Positions 7,537 to 17,833 are shown, numbered from the stretch's first letter. The stretch is 64,000 nt of DNA from Streptomyces zinciresistens K42 (GCF_000225525.1 NZ_AGBF01000009.1:1-64000), one strand, 5' to 3'. Numbers and translations are program-made. Notes: generated by a model not told the origin, from the letters alone.

Positions 7537-9252
7537 TTACGCCGCCTCGCCGCCGAAGCGCTCCTTGTACGCCTCCAGGTCGTCGTCCGTGAGCTTGGCG
7601 AACAGCACCGGCGGGACGGTGAACGGCGTCCCGGCGGGGACGGCCGTCAGGGAGCGGGCCTCGTCCGGGGTCACCCAGGTCGCGGTGTCGCCGTCGAGCG
7701 CGAAGGCCCGGCGCATGGCGGCCGAGACGGACGGGACGAACGGCTCGGAGACCACCGCGTAGAGGTGGATCAGGTTCATCGCCGTGCGCAGGGTGAGGGC
7801 GGCGCCGTCCTTGTCGGTCTTGATCTCCAGCCAGGGGGCCTTCTCCTCCAGGTAGGAGTTGCCCGCGGACCACAGGGCGCGCAGGGCGGCCGCCGCCTTG
7901 CGGAACTGGAGGGCCTCCATCTGCGCCTCGTACTCGGCGAGGAGTTCGGCGATCTGCTCGCCGAGCCGCGTCTCGGCCTCGCCGGGCCGGCCGCCGGCCG
8001 GGACCTCCTCGCCGAAGCGCTTCTTGGAGAAGGACAGCACGCGGTTGACGAAGTTGCCCAGGGTGTCGGCGAGGTCCTTGTTGACCGTCGCCGTGAAGTG
8101 CTCCCAGGTGAAGGAGGAGTCGTCGGACTCGGGGGCGTTGGCGATCAGGAAGTAGCGCCAGTAGTCGGCGGGCAGGATCTCCAGCGCCTGGTCGGTGAAG
8201 ACGCCGCGCTTCTGCGAGGTGGAGAACTTGCCGCCGTAGTACGTCAGCCAGTTGAACGCCTTGACGAAGTCGACCTTCTTCCACGGCTCGCGGATGCCGA
8301 GCTCGGTGGCCGGGAACATCACGGTGTGGAAGGGGACGTTGTCCTTGGCCATGAACTGCGTGTAGCGGACCTGGTCGTCGACCTCGTACCACCACGACTT
8401 CCAGTCGCGGTTCTCCGGGTCCAGGTCGGACCACTCCTTCGTGGCGCCGAGATACTCGATCGGGGCGTCGAACCAGACGTAGAAGACCTTGCCCTCGGCC
8501 GCCAGCTCCGGCCAGGTGTCCGCCGGGACGGGGACGCCCCAGTCCAGGTCGCGGGTGATCGCGCGGTCGTGCAGGCCCTCGGTCAGCCACTTGTGGGCGA
8601 TGGAGGACGCCAGGTGCGGCCAGACGCCGTCGTGGCGGGCGACCCACTCCATGACCTCGCTCTGGAGCTTGGACTGGAGGAGGAAGAGGTGCTTGGTCTC
8701 GCGGACCTCCAGGTCCGTGGAGCCGGAGATCGCCGAGCGCGGCTCGATCAGGTCGGTCGGGTCCAGGACGCGGGTGCAGTTCTCGCACTGGTCGCCGCGG
8801 GCCTTGTCGTAGCCGCAGTGGGGGCAGGTGCCCTCGACGTAGCGGTCGGGGAGGAAGCGGCCGTCGGTGGGCGAGTAGACCTGGCGGATCGCCCGCTCCT
8901 CGATGAAGCCGTTCTCCTGGAGCTTGCGGGCGAAGTGCTGGGTGATCTCGACGTTCTGCGGGGAGGAGCTGCGGCCGAAGTAGTCGAAGGCAAGCGCGAA
9001 GCCGTCGTAGACGGCCTTCTGGGCGTCGTGGGCCTGGGCGCAGAACTCGGCCACCGGCAGGCCCCGCTCCTTGGCGGCCAGCTCGGCGGGGGTGCCGTGC
9101 TCGTCCGTGGCGCAGATGTACAGGACGTCGTGGCCGCGCTGGCGGAGGTACCGGGCGTACACGTCCGCCGGGAGCATGGACCCCACCATGTTGCCCAGGT
9201 GCTTGATTCCGTTGATGTACGGAAGGGCGCTGGTGATGAGGTGTCGAGCCAT
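7537..9252 (-). CDS. metG: methionyl-tRNA synthetase
   Basis: A 571-residue class I aminoacyl-tRNA synthetase that charges tRNA-Met with methionine in the cytoplasm. The HIGH-equivalent HLGN is at residues 18-21. A zinc knuckle with CPHC and CENC is at about 142-159. The KMSKS-equivalent is KFSTS near residue 342, typical of this actinobacterial group. The anticodon-binding helical domain fills the C-terminal third ([16 protein letters not shown] onward). Length fits the single-domain-tail form without a C-terminal dimerisation domain. A degraded second MetRS lies immediately downstream. Confidence 0.97.
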   Translation of the reverse strand: MARHLITSALPYINGIKHLGNMVGSMLPADVYARYLRQRGHDVLYICATDEHGTPAELAAKERGLPVAEFCAQAHDAQKAVYDGFALAFDYFGRSSSPQNVEITQHFARKLQENGFIEERAIRQVYSPTDGRFLPDRYVEGTCPHCGYDKARGDQCENCTRVLDPTDLIEPRSAISGSTDLEVRETKHLFLLQSKLQSEVMEWVARHDGVWPHLASSIAHKWLTEGLHDRAITRDLDWGVPVPADTWPELAAEGKVFYVWFDAPIEYLGATKEWSDLDPENRDWKSWWYEVDDQVRYTQFMAKDNVPFHTVMFPATELGIREPWKKVDFVKAFNWLTYYGGKFSTSQKRGVFTDQALEILPADYWRYFLIANAPESDDSSFTWEHFTATVNKDLADTLGNFVNRVLSFSKKRFGEEVPAGGRPGEAETRLGEQIAELLAEYEAQMEALQFRKAAAALRALWSAGNSYLEEKAPWLEIKTDKDGAALTLRTAMNLIHLYAVVSEPFVPSVSAAMRRAFALDGDTATWVTPDEARSLTAVPAGTPFTVPPVLFAKLTDDDLEAYKERFGGEAA

Positions 9253-9326
9253 CGGGGGCTGCTCCCAGGTCGGAATTTCGTGGTTCTCGGTTCTTCGCGA
9301 ACCTTGAAATCGTAGCCGACACGGCT

Positions 9327-9369
9327 GGGCCGCCCGCTTCCCTTCGTGAGGGGTGGGAAGGGGCGGCCC
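9327..9369 (-). terminator. strong hairpin terminator between VWA gene and metG
   Basis: GGGCCGCCC plus CTTCCC (9327-9342) pairs with GGGAAG plus GGGCGGCCC (9355-9369), giving a 15-bp stem with one bulged G and a 12-base loop. It would stop leftward transcription from the VWA gene. Confidence 0.75.
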
Positions 9370-9404
9370 GGGGGGTTTCTCCGGTGATCTTCCGGTGCCG
9401 GGGA

Positions 9405-11438
9405 CTACGGGCGCCAGTCGATCAGGAGGCCGTCGTAGAGCTCGGCGTCGGTGAGCTCCTTGGGGGTGGGGCCCGCGTGGAAGAAGGCCGTGTTGTCGGT
9501 CTTCAGCTTGCGGAGGTAGTCGAACGCCTTGTTGTCGTGGTCACCGAACGCGACGAAGGAGAAGAACACCGCGGGGTGGGACTTCGCGGCGTCCGTGAGG
9601 GACTGGGTGGCCGGGGTCTTCGCGTCGGGCGCGCCGTCCGTCTGGAAGACGACGAGGGCGGGGGCGCCGGGGGCCGCGTTCTCGTCGTGGTGGGCGAGGA
9701 CGGCCTCCACGGCGACGTGGTAGCTGGTGCGGCCCATGCGGCCGAGGCCGGCGTGGGCGTCGTCGATCGCGGTCTCGGAGGAGGCCGGGGTGAGGTCGGC
9801 GGTGCCGTCGAGCTCGGTGGAGAAGAAGACGACGTGCACGGAGGGTTCTGCGGCGGGGGTGGGGTTCAGCTGCTCCGCCAGGGCCACGGTCTGGTCGGCC
9901 AGGGCCTGGGCCGAGCCGTCCTTGTAGTACGGGCGCATGCTCGCGGAGCGGTCGAGGACGAGGTAGACCGCGGCGCGGGCGGTGGTGAGGCCGGCCTTGG
10001 CCAGGGCGGTCGCGGCGGGGGCGGCTGCCGCGGCTGCCGCGGGGGCGGGGTCTGCGGCGGGGGCGGGGTCTGCGGCGGGGGTGGGGTCTGCGGCGGGGGT
10101 GGGGTCTGCGGCCTCGGCTTCGCCTTCGGCCGGGGTGCTCCCACCCGCGTCGCCTACGCGGGTCTCGTCGTCGGCCGCGGGCGCCTCCTGAGGGGCGTCC
10201 TCGCCGTCGGCGGGTGCGGGTGCGGGTGCGGGGGCGTCCGTGGCCGGCTCCGCCGTCGCCTTCGCGATGACCGGGTCCTCCTCGGCGGCGGGCTCCTCGG
10301 CGGCGGGCTCCTCGGTGGCGGGCTCCTCGGTGGCGGGTGCTTTGGCCGCGATCTCCTCGGCGGCCGTCCTCTCCTCGGCGGCGGCCTGCTCCGCCGCCGA
10401 CACCTCGGCGACGGGCTCCTCGGGGGCAGAGGCGTCGATGACGGGCTCCTCGGCGGGGGGCTGCTCTGCGGCCGGTTCCTCGGCCGCGGGCTGCTCGGGC
10501 TCAGCCTCCTCGGGCTCCGCCTCCTCGGCGGCCGGGGTCTCGGGCTCATGGGCCGTCCCGGCGAGCGGCTGCTCCGGGGCAGGGGCCTCGGTGACGGGCT
10601 CCTCGGCGGCCGGGGTCTCCGGGGCTGCTTCTTCGGCGGCCGGGGTCTCGGGCTCGGGGGTCTCCGTGACCGGTTCCTCGGGCGTGGGCTCCTCGGGGGC
10701 CGGGGTCTCGACCGGCTGCTCCGGGGCAGGGGCCTCGGTGACGGGCTCCTCGGCGGCCGGGGTCTCGGGGGCTGCTTCTTCGGCGGCCGGGGTCTCGGCG
10801 GCCTGCTCCGCCGCCGACACCTCGGCGGCAGGCTCCTCGGCGGCAGGCTCCTCGGCCGTGGGCTGCTCGGCGGCCGGAGTCTCGGCGGGCTCCTCGGCCG
10901 CGGGCTGCTCCTGGGCCGGGGTCTCGGGCTCCGGGGTCTCCGTGACCGGCTCCTCGGCCGCGGGCTGCTCCGGGGCCGGGACCTCGGCGGGCTCCTCCGC
11001 GACGGGCTCGTCCGCGGCGGGCTCCTCCGCGACCGGCTCCTCGCCCACCGGCTGCTCCTGCTCCTGCGCATCCGTCTCGGTGACGTGCTCCTCCGCCGTG
11101 GGCTCCTCCGCCGTGGGCTCCTCCGCCGCGTGCTCCTCCGCCGCGTGCTGCTCCGGGGCCGGGGTTTCCGTGGCCGGTTCCTCGGGGGTGGGCTGCTTCG
11201 GGACCGTGATGTTGTCGAAGGCCGCCGAGACCAGTTCGTGTTCGTCGGCGGAGGCGTCCCGCGGCTCCGGGACGTGGGCCGTCGCGGTCGGTGCGGCCGT
11301 CGCGGCCGGCTGCGGTTCCGGTGACGGTGACGGAACGGTCGGCTGCGGTTCCTGCGAACGAGTCGCACCCTCCGCCTCGGCGGCACGCCCCTTGCGTGAC
11401 CGCCCGAACGCGTTCCGAAGGCGAGTGAGAATGCCCAT
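9405..11438 (-). CDS. VWA-domain protein with long Glu/Ala/Pro repeat region
   Basis: A 677-residue protein. It begins with a short basic segment ([15 protein letters not shown]), then about 45-430 is almost wholly made of EEPAAEEP-, TETPAPEQ- and similar repeats, an acidic, extended spacer. A von Willebrand factor A domain follows (about 485-670) with a MIDAS motif DRSAS near residue 495 and Thr/Asp at the other metal sites ([16 protein letters not shown]). The C-terminal domain is like those of TerY/tellurite-associated VWA proteins that bind metal and partner proteins. No signal peptide. The repeat region makes large antisense open frames that are not genes. Confidence 0.9.
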   Translation of the reverse strand: MGILTRLRNAFGRSRKGRAAEAEGATRSQEPQPTVPSPSPEPQPAATAAPTATAHVPEPRDASADEHELVSAAFDNITVPKQPTPEEPATETPAPEQHAAEEHAAEEPTAEEPTAEEHVTETDAQEQEQPVGEEPVAEEPAADEPVAEEPAEVPAPEQPAAEEPVTETPEPETPAQEQPAAEEPAETPAAEQPTAEEPAAEEPAAEVSAAEQAAETPAAEEAAPETPAAEEPVTEAPAPEQPVETPAPEEPTPEEPVTETPEPETPAAEEAAPETPAAEEPVTEAPAPEQPLAGTAHEPETPAAEEAEPEEAEPEQPAAEEPAAEQPPAEEPVIDASAPEEPVAEVSAAEQAAAEERTAAEEIAAKAPATEEPATEEPAAEEPAAEEDPVIAKATAEPATDAPAPAPAPADGEDAPQEAPAADDETRVGDAGGSTPAEGEAEAADPTPAADPTPAADPAPAADPAPAAAAAAAPAATALAKAGLTTARAAVYLVLDRSASMRPYYKDGSAQALADQTVALAEQLNPTPAAEPSVHVVFFSTELDGTADLTPASSETAIDDAHAGLGRMGRTSYHVAVEAVLAHHDENAAPGAPALVVFQTDGAPDAKTPATQSLTDAAKSHPAVFFSFVAFGDHDNKAFDYLRKLKTDNTAFFHAGPTPKELTDAELYDGLLIDWRP

Positions 11439-11627
11439 GTGCGCAACCCTTCGCGTGAGTTGATGCCCGTAGATCCCTGGCCAGGACGGACACGTAAGGT
11501 TAGCGGCCCCAGGTGGTGATCTTGGGCAGGGGCGGACACTCGGGAGCCCGGTCCGTCAAGGGCGGCATCCGGTCGCGTCCGCGCACCGCGCGTGGGCGGC
11601 CCCGGACCCGGCGGGCGGGCCCGCTCC

Positions 11628-12572
11628 TCAGGGCAGGGCGGGGACCGGCGGCTGCCGGGCACCGTCGTGTTCCAGCCACTCCCGGTAGGCCGGTGCCTGC
11701 CGGGCCACCTCCCAGTACGCCTGCTCCAGCGCGGGATAGACGCCGTCGAGGTCCGTCTCCGTACGGGCCGCGAGCAGCAGCCGTACGCCGAGCGGGTCGC
11801 CGTGCAGCCGCCGTACCGCCGCCGTGGGGCTGTCGGCGTGCGTGGGCTGGCAGACGGTGACCACCTCGCCGGTGGCGACCAGGGCGCCCGCGGTGTAGTA
11901 ATCGCCTTGCAGGACGTGGGGGTTGACGCCCGCCGCGCGGAACATCCGGAGCACGGCGTCCCATTCGCCGTCGACGGTCGGGTCCACCATCCAGCGGTCC
12001 TCGGCCAGGTCCCCGAGCTCGACCTCCAGCTTCGCCGCGGCAGGGTGGTCGGTGGGCAGGGACACGAACTGGGGCTCGCGCTCCATCAGCACCCGGAGGC
12101 GCAGCTCCGGCGGGATGCGCAGCTGACTGCCCTCGACCTCGTGCACGAAGGCGACGTCGAGCTGGCCTTCGGCGACCATCCTCAGCAGGGCGTTCGGAGA
12201 GACGTTCATGTGGAGCGTGGGGTCCTGGCCGTGCCCGCGCAGTCTGCGCAGCCAGCCCGCCAGCGCCTTGCTCGCGGTCGAGCCGACCCGCAGCTCCGCG
12301 CCGCCCGCCGCGGCGGCCCTCGCCTCGGTGACCAGGGAGCGCATCTCGGTCACCAGCGGCCGTGCGCGGCTGAGGACCAGCCGGCCCAGCGGGGTGGGCC
12401 GGCAGCCCGTGCGAGCCCGCAGGAACAGTGCGCCGCCGAGCTCCTGCTCGATCCGGCGCAGTTGCGTGCTCAACGACGGCTGGGCGACGCCGAGCTGCCG
12501 GGCCGCCCGGTGCAGACTGCCGGTGTCGGCTATGGCGCACAGCGCGCGGAGGTGCCTCACCTCGAGCTCCAT
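11628..12572 (-). CDS. snpR: LysR-family regulator of snapalysin (SnpR-like)
   Basis: A 314-residue LysR-type regulator. The helix-turn-helix is at residues ~3-60 (VRHLRALCAIADTGSLHRAA, QPSLSTQLRRIEQELG), followed by the ligand-binding domain to ~300. It is divergent from the snapalysin gene, the arrangement known for SnpR/MprR activators of snpA in streptomycetes; the symbol follows from that context. ATG 12572 is chosen: the frame is open upstream to 12668 but those residues precede the conserved start of the HTH. A palindrome at 12649-12667 is its likely site. Confidence 0.9.
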   Translation of the reverse strand: MELEVRHLRALCAIADTGSLHRAARQLGVAQPSLSTQLRRIEQELGGALFLRARTGCRPTPLGRLVLSRARPLVTEMRSLVTEARAAAAGGAELRVGSTASKALAGWLRRLRGHGQDPTLHMNVSPNALLRMVAEGQLDVAFVHEVEGSQLRIPPELRLRVLMEREPQFVSLPTDHPAAAKLEVELGDLAEDRWMVDPTVDGEWDAVLRMFRAAGVNPHVLQGDYYTAGALVATGEVVTVCQPTHADSPTAAVRRLHGDPLGVRLLLAARTETDLDGVYPALEQAYWEVARQAPAYREWLEHDGARQPPVPALP

Positions 12573-12648
12573 GCCCTGGGAGATTAAATCGAAGTCAGCG
12601 CTTTCACCAGCGCTACAAATCCCCCCTGATGGCCGCCAATTGGGGCCC

Positions 12649-12667
12649 TGATAGGGCGGTGCTATCA
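12649..12667. promoter_or_regulatory. LysR-type operator palindrome upstream of snpA
   Basis: Perfect TGATAG-N7-CTATCA palindrome, fitting the T-N11-A consensus of LysR sites. It lies between the divergent snpR and snpA starts, 78 bases before the snpA ATG. A short AGCGCT direct repeat is nearby at about 12597-12614. Confidence 0.7.
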
Positions 12668-12744
12668 CCGGTTGCCATCATCACAGCGGCCCCGCGGGCG
12701 CCCACACTCGCCTAGACGACTCACCCCCACACTAGGAGTCCTCC

Positions 12745-13401
12745 ATGCGTATGGCCTTCTCCACGTCCGCCCGTGCGGCGGCGGCCCTCGGTCTCGGCGT
12801 CGCGGCCCTCGGTCTCGGTACGGCCGCTCCCGCCTCCGCCGCCCCGGCCGCCGAGGCCGGCTACGTCGCCAAGTCCGGTGCCACGGGCGGCGACTCGGCC
12901 TTCTTCCAGGCCGTGCTGAAGTCCGTCGCCGAGAAGCGGGCGGCGAACCCCACCGCGGCGGCCGTCACGGTCGTCTACAACGCCTCCGGCGCCCCGACGT
13001 TCAGCGCGCAGATAGCCCGCTCCACCCAGATCTGGAACAGCTCGGTGACCAACGTGAGACTCCAGTCGGGCTCGAACGCCGACTTCACGTACCGCGAGGG
13101 CAACGACTCGCGCGGCTCGTACGCCTCGACGGACGGCCGGGGCAACGGCTACATCTTCCTGGACTACCGGCAGAACCAGCAGTACAACTCCACGCGCGTG
13201 GCCTCCCACGAGACGGGCCACGTCCTCGGCCTGCCGGACAACTACACGGCCCCGTGCAGCAAGCTGATGTCGGGCGGCGGCCCCGGCACGTCCTGCACCA
13301 ACGCGCAGCCGGACGCCACCGAGCGCAACCGGGTCAACCAGCTGTGGGCCGGCGGGTTCGCCGCGGCCCTGGACAAGGCGATGGAGAAGGCCGCCCGCTG
13401 A
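12745..13401 (+). CDS. snpA: snapalysin, small neutral metalloprotease (M7)
   Basis: A 218-residue secreted zinc endopeptidase. A signal peptide ends at about residue 33 (LGTAAPASA), followed by a short propeptide (to ~80) and the mature enzyme. The extended zinc motif [11 protein letters not shown] (about 155-165) has two His and the Asp third ligand typical of snapalysins. Two later cysteines (APCSKL, TSCTN) probably form the family's disulphide. The start has AGGAGTCCTCC directly before ATG. It is controlled presumably by the divergent LysR gene. Confidence 0.96.
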   Translation: MRMAFSTSARAAAALGLGVAALGLGTAAPASAAPAAEAGYVAKSGATGGDSAFFQAVLKSVAEKRAANPTAAAVTVVYNASGAPTFSAQIARSTQIWNSSVTNVRLQSGSNADFTYREGNDSRGSYASTDGRGNGYIFLDYRQNQQYNSTRVASHETGHVLGLPDNYTAPCSKLMSGGGPGTSCTNAQPDATERNRVNQLWAGGFAAALDKAMEKAAR

Positions 13402-13614
13402 TGCCCCGCCGGGCGTCGCGAACCGGTGAACCCTCCGGCCGCGGCCCCGGCACCCGCGCGACCCGTCCCCGGCGCCCGCCGCCGGGGCCACGCACCGGAT
13501 CCACCCCCCACATGGCGCGGCCGCCCTCCTGCACGGGGCGGCCGCGCCCACGTCCGCGTCCGGACCCCGGCCGCCTTCGCCCGGCCTTCGCCCGGCCCGC
13601 GTCCGGCTTTCCGT

Positions 13615-15570
13615 TCAGCGGGGGGAGGCGATGGCCCGTGCCGCCGCCACCTCCTGGCGCAGGGGTTCGAGGACGCTGTCGGCGGGCCCCGTCAGGAGGG
13701 TGCGCACCGCGTGCAGCGTCTCGTTCTCGCGGACGCCCTCCGCCAGTTCCCGCAGCTCGCGGGCGACCTGGGTCACCTCGGCGGCGGTCGGCGGCTGAGC
13801 CCCGTGCTGGACGCGTACCCGCGCCGCGGTCGTCGCGTCCACGATCCGCTCCACCGCGACGACCAGCGGCCACCACGCCGCCGCCCGGCGTCCGGTCGGC
13901 GGCGGCTCGGTCAGGGCCCGCTGGAACTCCGTACGGATGACGGAGAGGTCGCGGTAGAGCCCGCGGCGCATCCGGGCGCGGGCAAAGGCGCCGAGGGCGT
14001 CCGGTCCGAAGGCGCCGCGCACATAGCGCTCGGTGTCGTCGACGGCGTCCGCGAGCCGGTCGCCGACCCGGGTGTGCCAGCTCTCCGGCCACAGCAGGTA
14101 CCCGGCGACGAGGGCGATCACGCAGCCGATGAGCGAGTCCACCAGCCGGGGCAGCAGCAGGGCGGTGCCCAGGCGGTTCAGGATGTCCGACAGCAGCAGG
14201 ATGACCGGGGTGATGGCGGCGGTCTGGTAGCCGTAGCCGCGCGGGGTGAGCGCCGGGACCAGCGGGGCGAGCAGCAGCATCACCGGCACGTCCCACCAGC
14301 CGCGCGGCACCTCCGCCAGCACCGCCGCCGCGATCACCAGGCCCGCGACCGTGCCGAGGGCGCGCAGCAGCGCCCGCGAGAAGACGGAGCCGAAGTCCGG
14401 CTTGAGGACGAAGGTGATGGTCAGCGCGATCCAGTACGAGCGCGGCACGGGCACGAGGGAGACCAGCGCCTGGGCGATCCCGACGCACAGGGCCAGCCGC
14501 AGGCCGTACCGCCAGGAGGCGGCGGACAGCGCGACGTTGCGGGCCGCGCGGGCGGTGCGGATGCCGAGCGCGGCCGGGCGGCCGAGGCCGTCGTCGATGC
14601 CGCGGGGGTCGGCGTCGGGGGAGGCGACCACGTCCGCCGCGTGCCGCAGGGCGTGGTCGAGCGCGCGGGCGGTCTCCGTGGCCGGGTCGGGCAGCCGCAG
14701 CCCTATGGGGCCGCTGTAGCCGGTCTCGACGGCGGACGCCAGGTGCCGTACGGCCTGCGGTACCTCGGGCGGGAGGGCGCCGCCGCCGAGGCGGGCCGCG
14801 GGGGCGGCCTCCACGACGGGGGTGACGGCGTTCAACTGGGCCAGCAGCCGGGTAAGTTCGGGGCTGCGGCCGTGGTGGCGGGCGCGGTGGGCGAGGATCG
14901 TGTCGTACGCCTGGTTCAGGGACTGGGTGACGGCGTGCCGCCGCTCGTCGTACTCCCGCGCGCCGCCCGCCGCGGAGGCGGCCAGCAGGTCGGCGACCGC
15001 GCGGTAGGCGCCCCCGACCGCGGCGCGTTCGGGCACGCCCAGCCGCAGCGGCCAGGCCAGCAGCGCCAGGGCCAGGACGAGCAGGCCGCCGCCGGAGATC
15101 AGCAGCGGGGCGAGCCACCACTCGCCCGGCAGGGGGAGGCCGGCGCCGACCACGCAGCTCAGCAGGAGCAGCAGCCCGGAGACGGAGGCGACGGCGCCGA
15201 TCGTCGAGATCATCCCGGAGACCAGCGCGACGAGGGTCAGGGCGGCCACGGCGAGCCAGCCGCGGCCGTGCACCAGCGTGCCGACGGTGATGCCGACGGC
15301 GCTGAACACCTGGGGGATCGCGATGGTGGGGACGCGGACGCGGTAGGCGGCCGCGGTGTCGCTGATGACGCCGTTGAGGGCGCCCATGGAGGCGATCGCG
15401 CCGTACTCGGGGCGTCCGGCGGCGAGTCCGGCCGCCAGCGGGAGCGTCAGCGCGAGGGCGGCGCGCACCAGGGCGGGCCGGTCCACGGTGGCCGGATGGG
15501 CCCGCAGGTTGCGCACCAGCCAGTCGGGAGGGGTGAGGCCGATGGGGAACTCGCGGGGCATGCCGCCCAT
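13615..15570 (-). CDS. FUSC-family integral membrane protein
   Basis: A 651-residue membrane protein of the FUSC / aromatic-acid-exporter-like group. Two blocks of about five or six transmembrane helices (about 30-165 and 335-470) flank and precede soluble helical domains, the usual FUSC layout. Motifs include RPEYGAIASMGALNG in the first block and SYWIALTITFVLKPDFG in the second, which is the hallmark of the family. ATG 15570 has GAGGGGG eight bases upstream; ATG 15561 is an alternative. Substrate unknown; relatives export small aromatic compounds. The hydrolase gene lies 47 bases upstream, so they may be one operon. Confidence 0.92.
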   Translation of the reverse strand: MGGMPREFPIGLTPPDWLVRNLRAHPATVDRPALVRAALALTLPLAAGLAAGRPEYGAIASMGALNGVISDTAAAYRVRVPTIAIPQVFSAVGITVGTLVHGRGWLAVAALTLVALVSGMISTIGAVASVSGLLLLLSCVVGAGLPLPGEWWLAPLLISGGGLLVLALALLAWPLRLGVPERAAVGGAYRAVADLLAASAAGGAREYDERRHAVTQSLNQAYDTILAHRARHHGRSPELTRLLAQLNAVTPVVEAAPAARLGGGALPPEVPQAVRHLASAVETGYSGPIGLRLPDPATETARALDHALRHAADVVASPDADPRGIDDGLGRPAALGIRTARAARNVALSAASWRYGLRLALCVGIAQALVSLVPVPRSYWIALTITFVLKPDFGSVFSRALLRALGTVAGLVIAAAVLAEVPRGWWDVPVMLLLAPLVPALTPRGYGYQTAAITPVILLLSDILNRLGTALLLPRLVDSLIGCVIALVAGYLLWPESWHTRVGDRLADAVDDTERYVRGAFGPDALGAFARARMRRGLYRDLSVIRTEFQRALTEPPPTGRRAAAWWPLVVAVERIVDATTAARVRVQHGAQPPTAAEVTQVARELRELAEGVRENETLHAVRTLLTGPADSVLEPLRQEVAAARAIASPR

Positions 15571-15617
15571 TATGTGCACCCCCTCGCCCGGCTCCGCGCC
15601 GCCGCGGAGCGGGACGC

Positions 15618-16439
15618 CTACGAGCGCCGCGGGGCGGCGGGGGGCCGCGCGGGGGCGTCGACGCGGGCCAGGAAGTCCTCCAGCGCCGCGTCGAACGCGC
15701 GGGGCCGTTCCAGGTTGGGGAGGTGGGCGGCGTCCTCGATCACGCACAGGGTGGCGTCGGGCAGGGCCGCGTGCGTCGCCCGCGCGTCGGCCACCGGGGT
15801 GTAGGTGTCGTCCGCGCCCACCACGACCAGGGCGGGGACCGTCACCCGGGTCAGCAGGTCCCGGTAGTCGGGGCGCCGGGCCCGGCCGCGCAGGGCCGCC
15901 GCCGCGCCCTCGGGCGGCGCCGAGGCCATCATGCGGTGCACGTGCGCCCTGACCCCGGCGTCGGCGGTCGGCGCGACCATCCTGTCCAGCACCTCGTCGG
16001 CGTACCCGCGCATGCCCTCGCGCAGCAGCCGGTCCGCCATGGCCTCGCGGTCGCGGGCCCCCTGTCCGGTCTCCGCCGCGGGGGAGGTGTCGGCGAGGAC
16101 CAGGCCGCGGACGCGCCCGGGGAAGCGGGCCCAGCACTCCATGGCGATCTGGCCGCCCATCGACAGCCCCGCGAGGACGCACGTCTCCACCCCGAGGCCG
16201 TCCAGCAGGGCCTCGATGTCGGCCGCGAAGACCGACAGCGCGGTGACGCCGGGTACGACCGGGGAGGCGCCGTACCCGCGCAGGTCGGGCGCGACGACAC
16301 GGCGGGCGGCGGACAGGGACCGCAGCTGCGGGGCCCACATCGTGCGGTCGAAGGGGTGGCCGTGGACGAGGACGACGGGAACAAGGGGGACCGAGGAGGA
16401 TTCGGGCCCTTCGTCCTCGTACGCGAGGAAGAGGCTCAT
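15618..16439 (-). CDS. alpha/beta hydrolase
   Basis: A 273-residue alpha/beta-hydrolase fold enzyme. Features in order: VHGHPFDRTMW oxyanion-hole region, the nucleophile elbow GLSMGG (Ser near residue 100), a cap region, the acid in VVVGADDTYTP, and the catalytic His in EDAAHLPNLE. The family includes 3-oxoadipate enol-lactonase-like and other esterases; the substrate cannot be read. ATG 16439 is used because upstream codons overlap the MocR operator. It is divergent from the MocR regulator, which probably controls it. Confidence 0.9.
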   Translation of the reverse strand: MSLFLAYEDEGPESSSVPLVPVVLVHGHPFDRTMWAPQLRSLSAARRVVAPDLRGYGASPVVPGVTALSVFAADIEALLDGLGVETCVLAGLSMGGQIAMECWARFPGRVRGLVLADTSPAAETGQGARDREAMADRLLREGMRGYADEVLDRMVAPTADAGVRAHVHRMMASAPPEGAAAALRGRARRPDYRDLLTRVTVPALVVVGADDTYTPVADARATHAALPDATLCVIEDAAHLPNLERPRAFDAALEDFLARVDAPARPPAAPRRS

Positions 16440-16465
16440 GCGGACGACCCTAGGACGCCCCAACT

Positions 16466-16500
16466 CCTCGGTGCAATAGGATCTTTGCCCTCGGTGCAAT
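16466..16500. promoter_or_regulatory. MocR-type direct-repeat operator
   Basis: Two identical 12-bp repeats CCTCGGTGCAAT at 16466-16477 and 16489-16500, 23 bp apart centre to centre. They fill the 74-base gap between the divergent hydrolase and MocR genes. MocR/PdxR proteins are known to bind spaced direct repeats in such divergent promoters. Confidence 0.75.
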
Positions 16501-16513
16501 GGGAGGAACGCTC

Positions 16514-17833
16514 ATGGACGACTACCGGCGGCTCGCGGACCGCGTGGCCGACGACATCGCCGCCGGGCGCCTCGTGCCCGGCCAACGGCTGCCGCCGCAG
16601 CGCGTGTTCGCCCGGCGGCGCGGCATCGCGGGCTCCACGGCGGGGCGGGTGTACGCCGAACTGGTGCGCCGCGGACTGGTCGTCGGCGAGGTCGGCCGGG
16701 GCACCTTCGTGCGGGCCGCGCCCCGGGGCACCGGCCGCTCCCTGGTCGAGGACGCGACCGCCGCGCCGGTCAACCTGGAGCTCAACTACCCCTCCGCGCC
16801 CGGCCAGTCGGAGCTGCTCGCCCCGTCCCTCGCCCCGCTGCTGCGCCCCGACGTGCTCACCGGGGCGCTGCGCCCCGCCCCCGCCGCCGGCACTCCCGAG
16901 GCCCGCCGGGCCGCGGCCGGACTGCTCGCCACCGGGGGCTGGCGCCCCGGCCCGGACAGCCTGCTGTTCACCGGCAACGCCCGCCAGGCCGTCGCCGCCG
17001 CCCTCGCCTCCCTGGTCCGGCCGGGCGGCCGGGTCGGCGTCGAGCCGCTGACGTACCCGGTGGTCAAGGAGATCGCCGCCCGGCTCGGCCTCACCCTGGT
17101 GCCGGTCGCCACGGACGAGGAGGGGCCCTGCCCGCGGGCGCTCGCCGCCGCCCACCGCACCGCTCCCCTGGCGGCGCTCTACCTCCAGCCCACGCTGCAC
17201 AACCCGACCACGGCGACGACGACCCCCGCGCGGCGCCGCGTCCTCGCCCGGACCGTGCGCGACCTCGGCGTCCCGGTGGTCGAGGACCGCGTCTGGTCCT
17301 TCCTCGCCGACGACGACCCCCTCGCCGTCCACGTCCCCGGACTCGTCCACGTCGTCGACGGGCTCTCCAAGCGCGTCGCGCCGGGTCTCACCGCCGGCTT
17401 CCTCGCCGTACCGCAGGAGCGGGCCGGGGCGGTGGCCGCGGCCGTCCGCTCGGGCGGGTGGAGCGCGCAGCGGTTCGCGCTGGAGGCCGCCGTGCGCTGG
17501 GCCGCGGACGGCACGGTGGCGCGGCTGGTCGCGGCGAAGCGGGCCGACGCGGCGGAGCGGCAGCGCATGGTCGCCGAGGAACTGCGCGGCTTCGCCGTAC
17601 GGTCCGACCCCCGCGCCTACTTCGCCTGGTGGGAGCTGCCCCCGGGCTGGCGCGCGGACACCTTCGCCGCCGCCGCGGCCGCGCACGGCATCGCGGTCAC
17701 CCCCGGCCCGGCCTTCCGCGTGGACCCGGGCCGCGCCGCGGACGCCGTCAGGCTCGGGCTCGCGTCGGCTCCCGGGCCGGATCTGCGGCGGGCCCTGCGC
17801 ACGCTCGCCGGCGTCGCGCGAGGTACTCCGTGA
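16514..17833 (+). CDS. MocR-type regulator (GntR + aminotransferase-like)
   Basis: A 439-residue fusion regulator. Residues 1-70 form a GntR winged helix (ADDIAAGRLVPGQRLPPQRVFA), and ~85-435 an aspartate-aminotransferase-like PLP domain. The PLP lysine is in GLSKRVAPG near residue 285 and NPTT lies in the substrate/PLP loop. Such proteins sense PLP or amino-compounds and regulate divergent genes. ATG 16514 is supported by GGGAGG seven bases upstream. Its 3' end overlaps the convergent membrane-protein gene by about 86 bases. Confidence 0.93.
   Translation: MDDYRRLADRVADDIAAGRLVPGQRLPPQRVFARRRGIAGSTAGRVYAELVRRGLVVGEVGRGTFVRAAPRGTGRSLVEDATAAPVNLELNYPSAPGQSELLAPSLAPLLRPDVLTGALRPAPAAGTPEARRAAAGLLATGGWRPGPDSLLFTGNARQAVAAALASLVRPGGRVGVEPLTYPVVKEIAARLGLTLVPVATDEEGPCPRALAAAHRTAPLAALYLQPTLHNPTTATTTPARRRVLARTVRDLGVPVVEDRVWSFLADDDPLAVHVPGLVHVVDGLSKRVAPGLTAGFLAVPQERAGAVAAAVRSGGWSAQRFALEAAVRWAADGTVARLVAAKRADAAERQRMVAEELRGFAVRSDPRAYFAWWELPPGWRADTFAAAAAAHGIAVTPGPAFRVDPGRAADAVRLGLASAPGPDLRRALRTLAGVARGTP

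Noticed and set aside
7225..9315. Long plus-strand frame (~696 codons) opposite metG
   Set aside because: Mirror of metG codon bias; no protein motifs and low-complexity GVG/LGE content.
9384..11324. Plus-strand frame rich in GLLGGR repeats, collagen-like
   Set aside because: It is the reverse complement of the VWA protein's EEPAAEEP repeats.
10154..11662. Large minus-strand Arg/Pro/Ser frame
   Set aside because: Another frame of the same repeat tract; no start context or domain.
13334..15121. Long minus-strand frame overlapping the FUSC gene
   Set aside because: Arginine/proline-rich shadow in another frame of FUSC.
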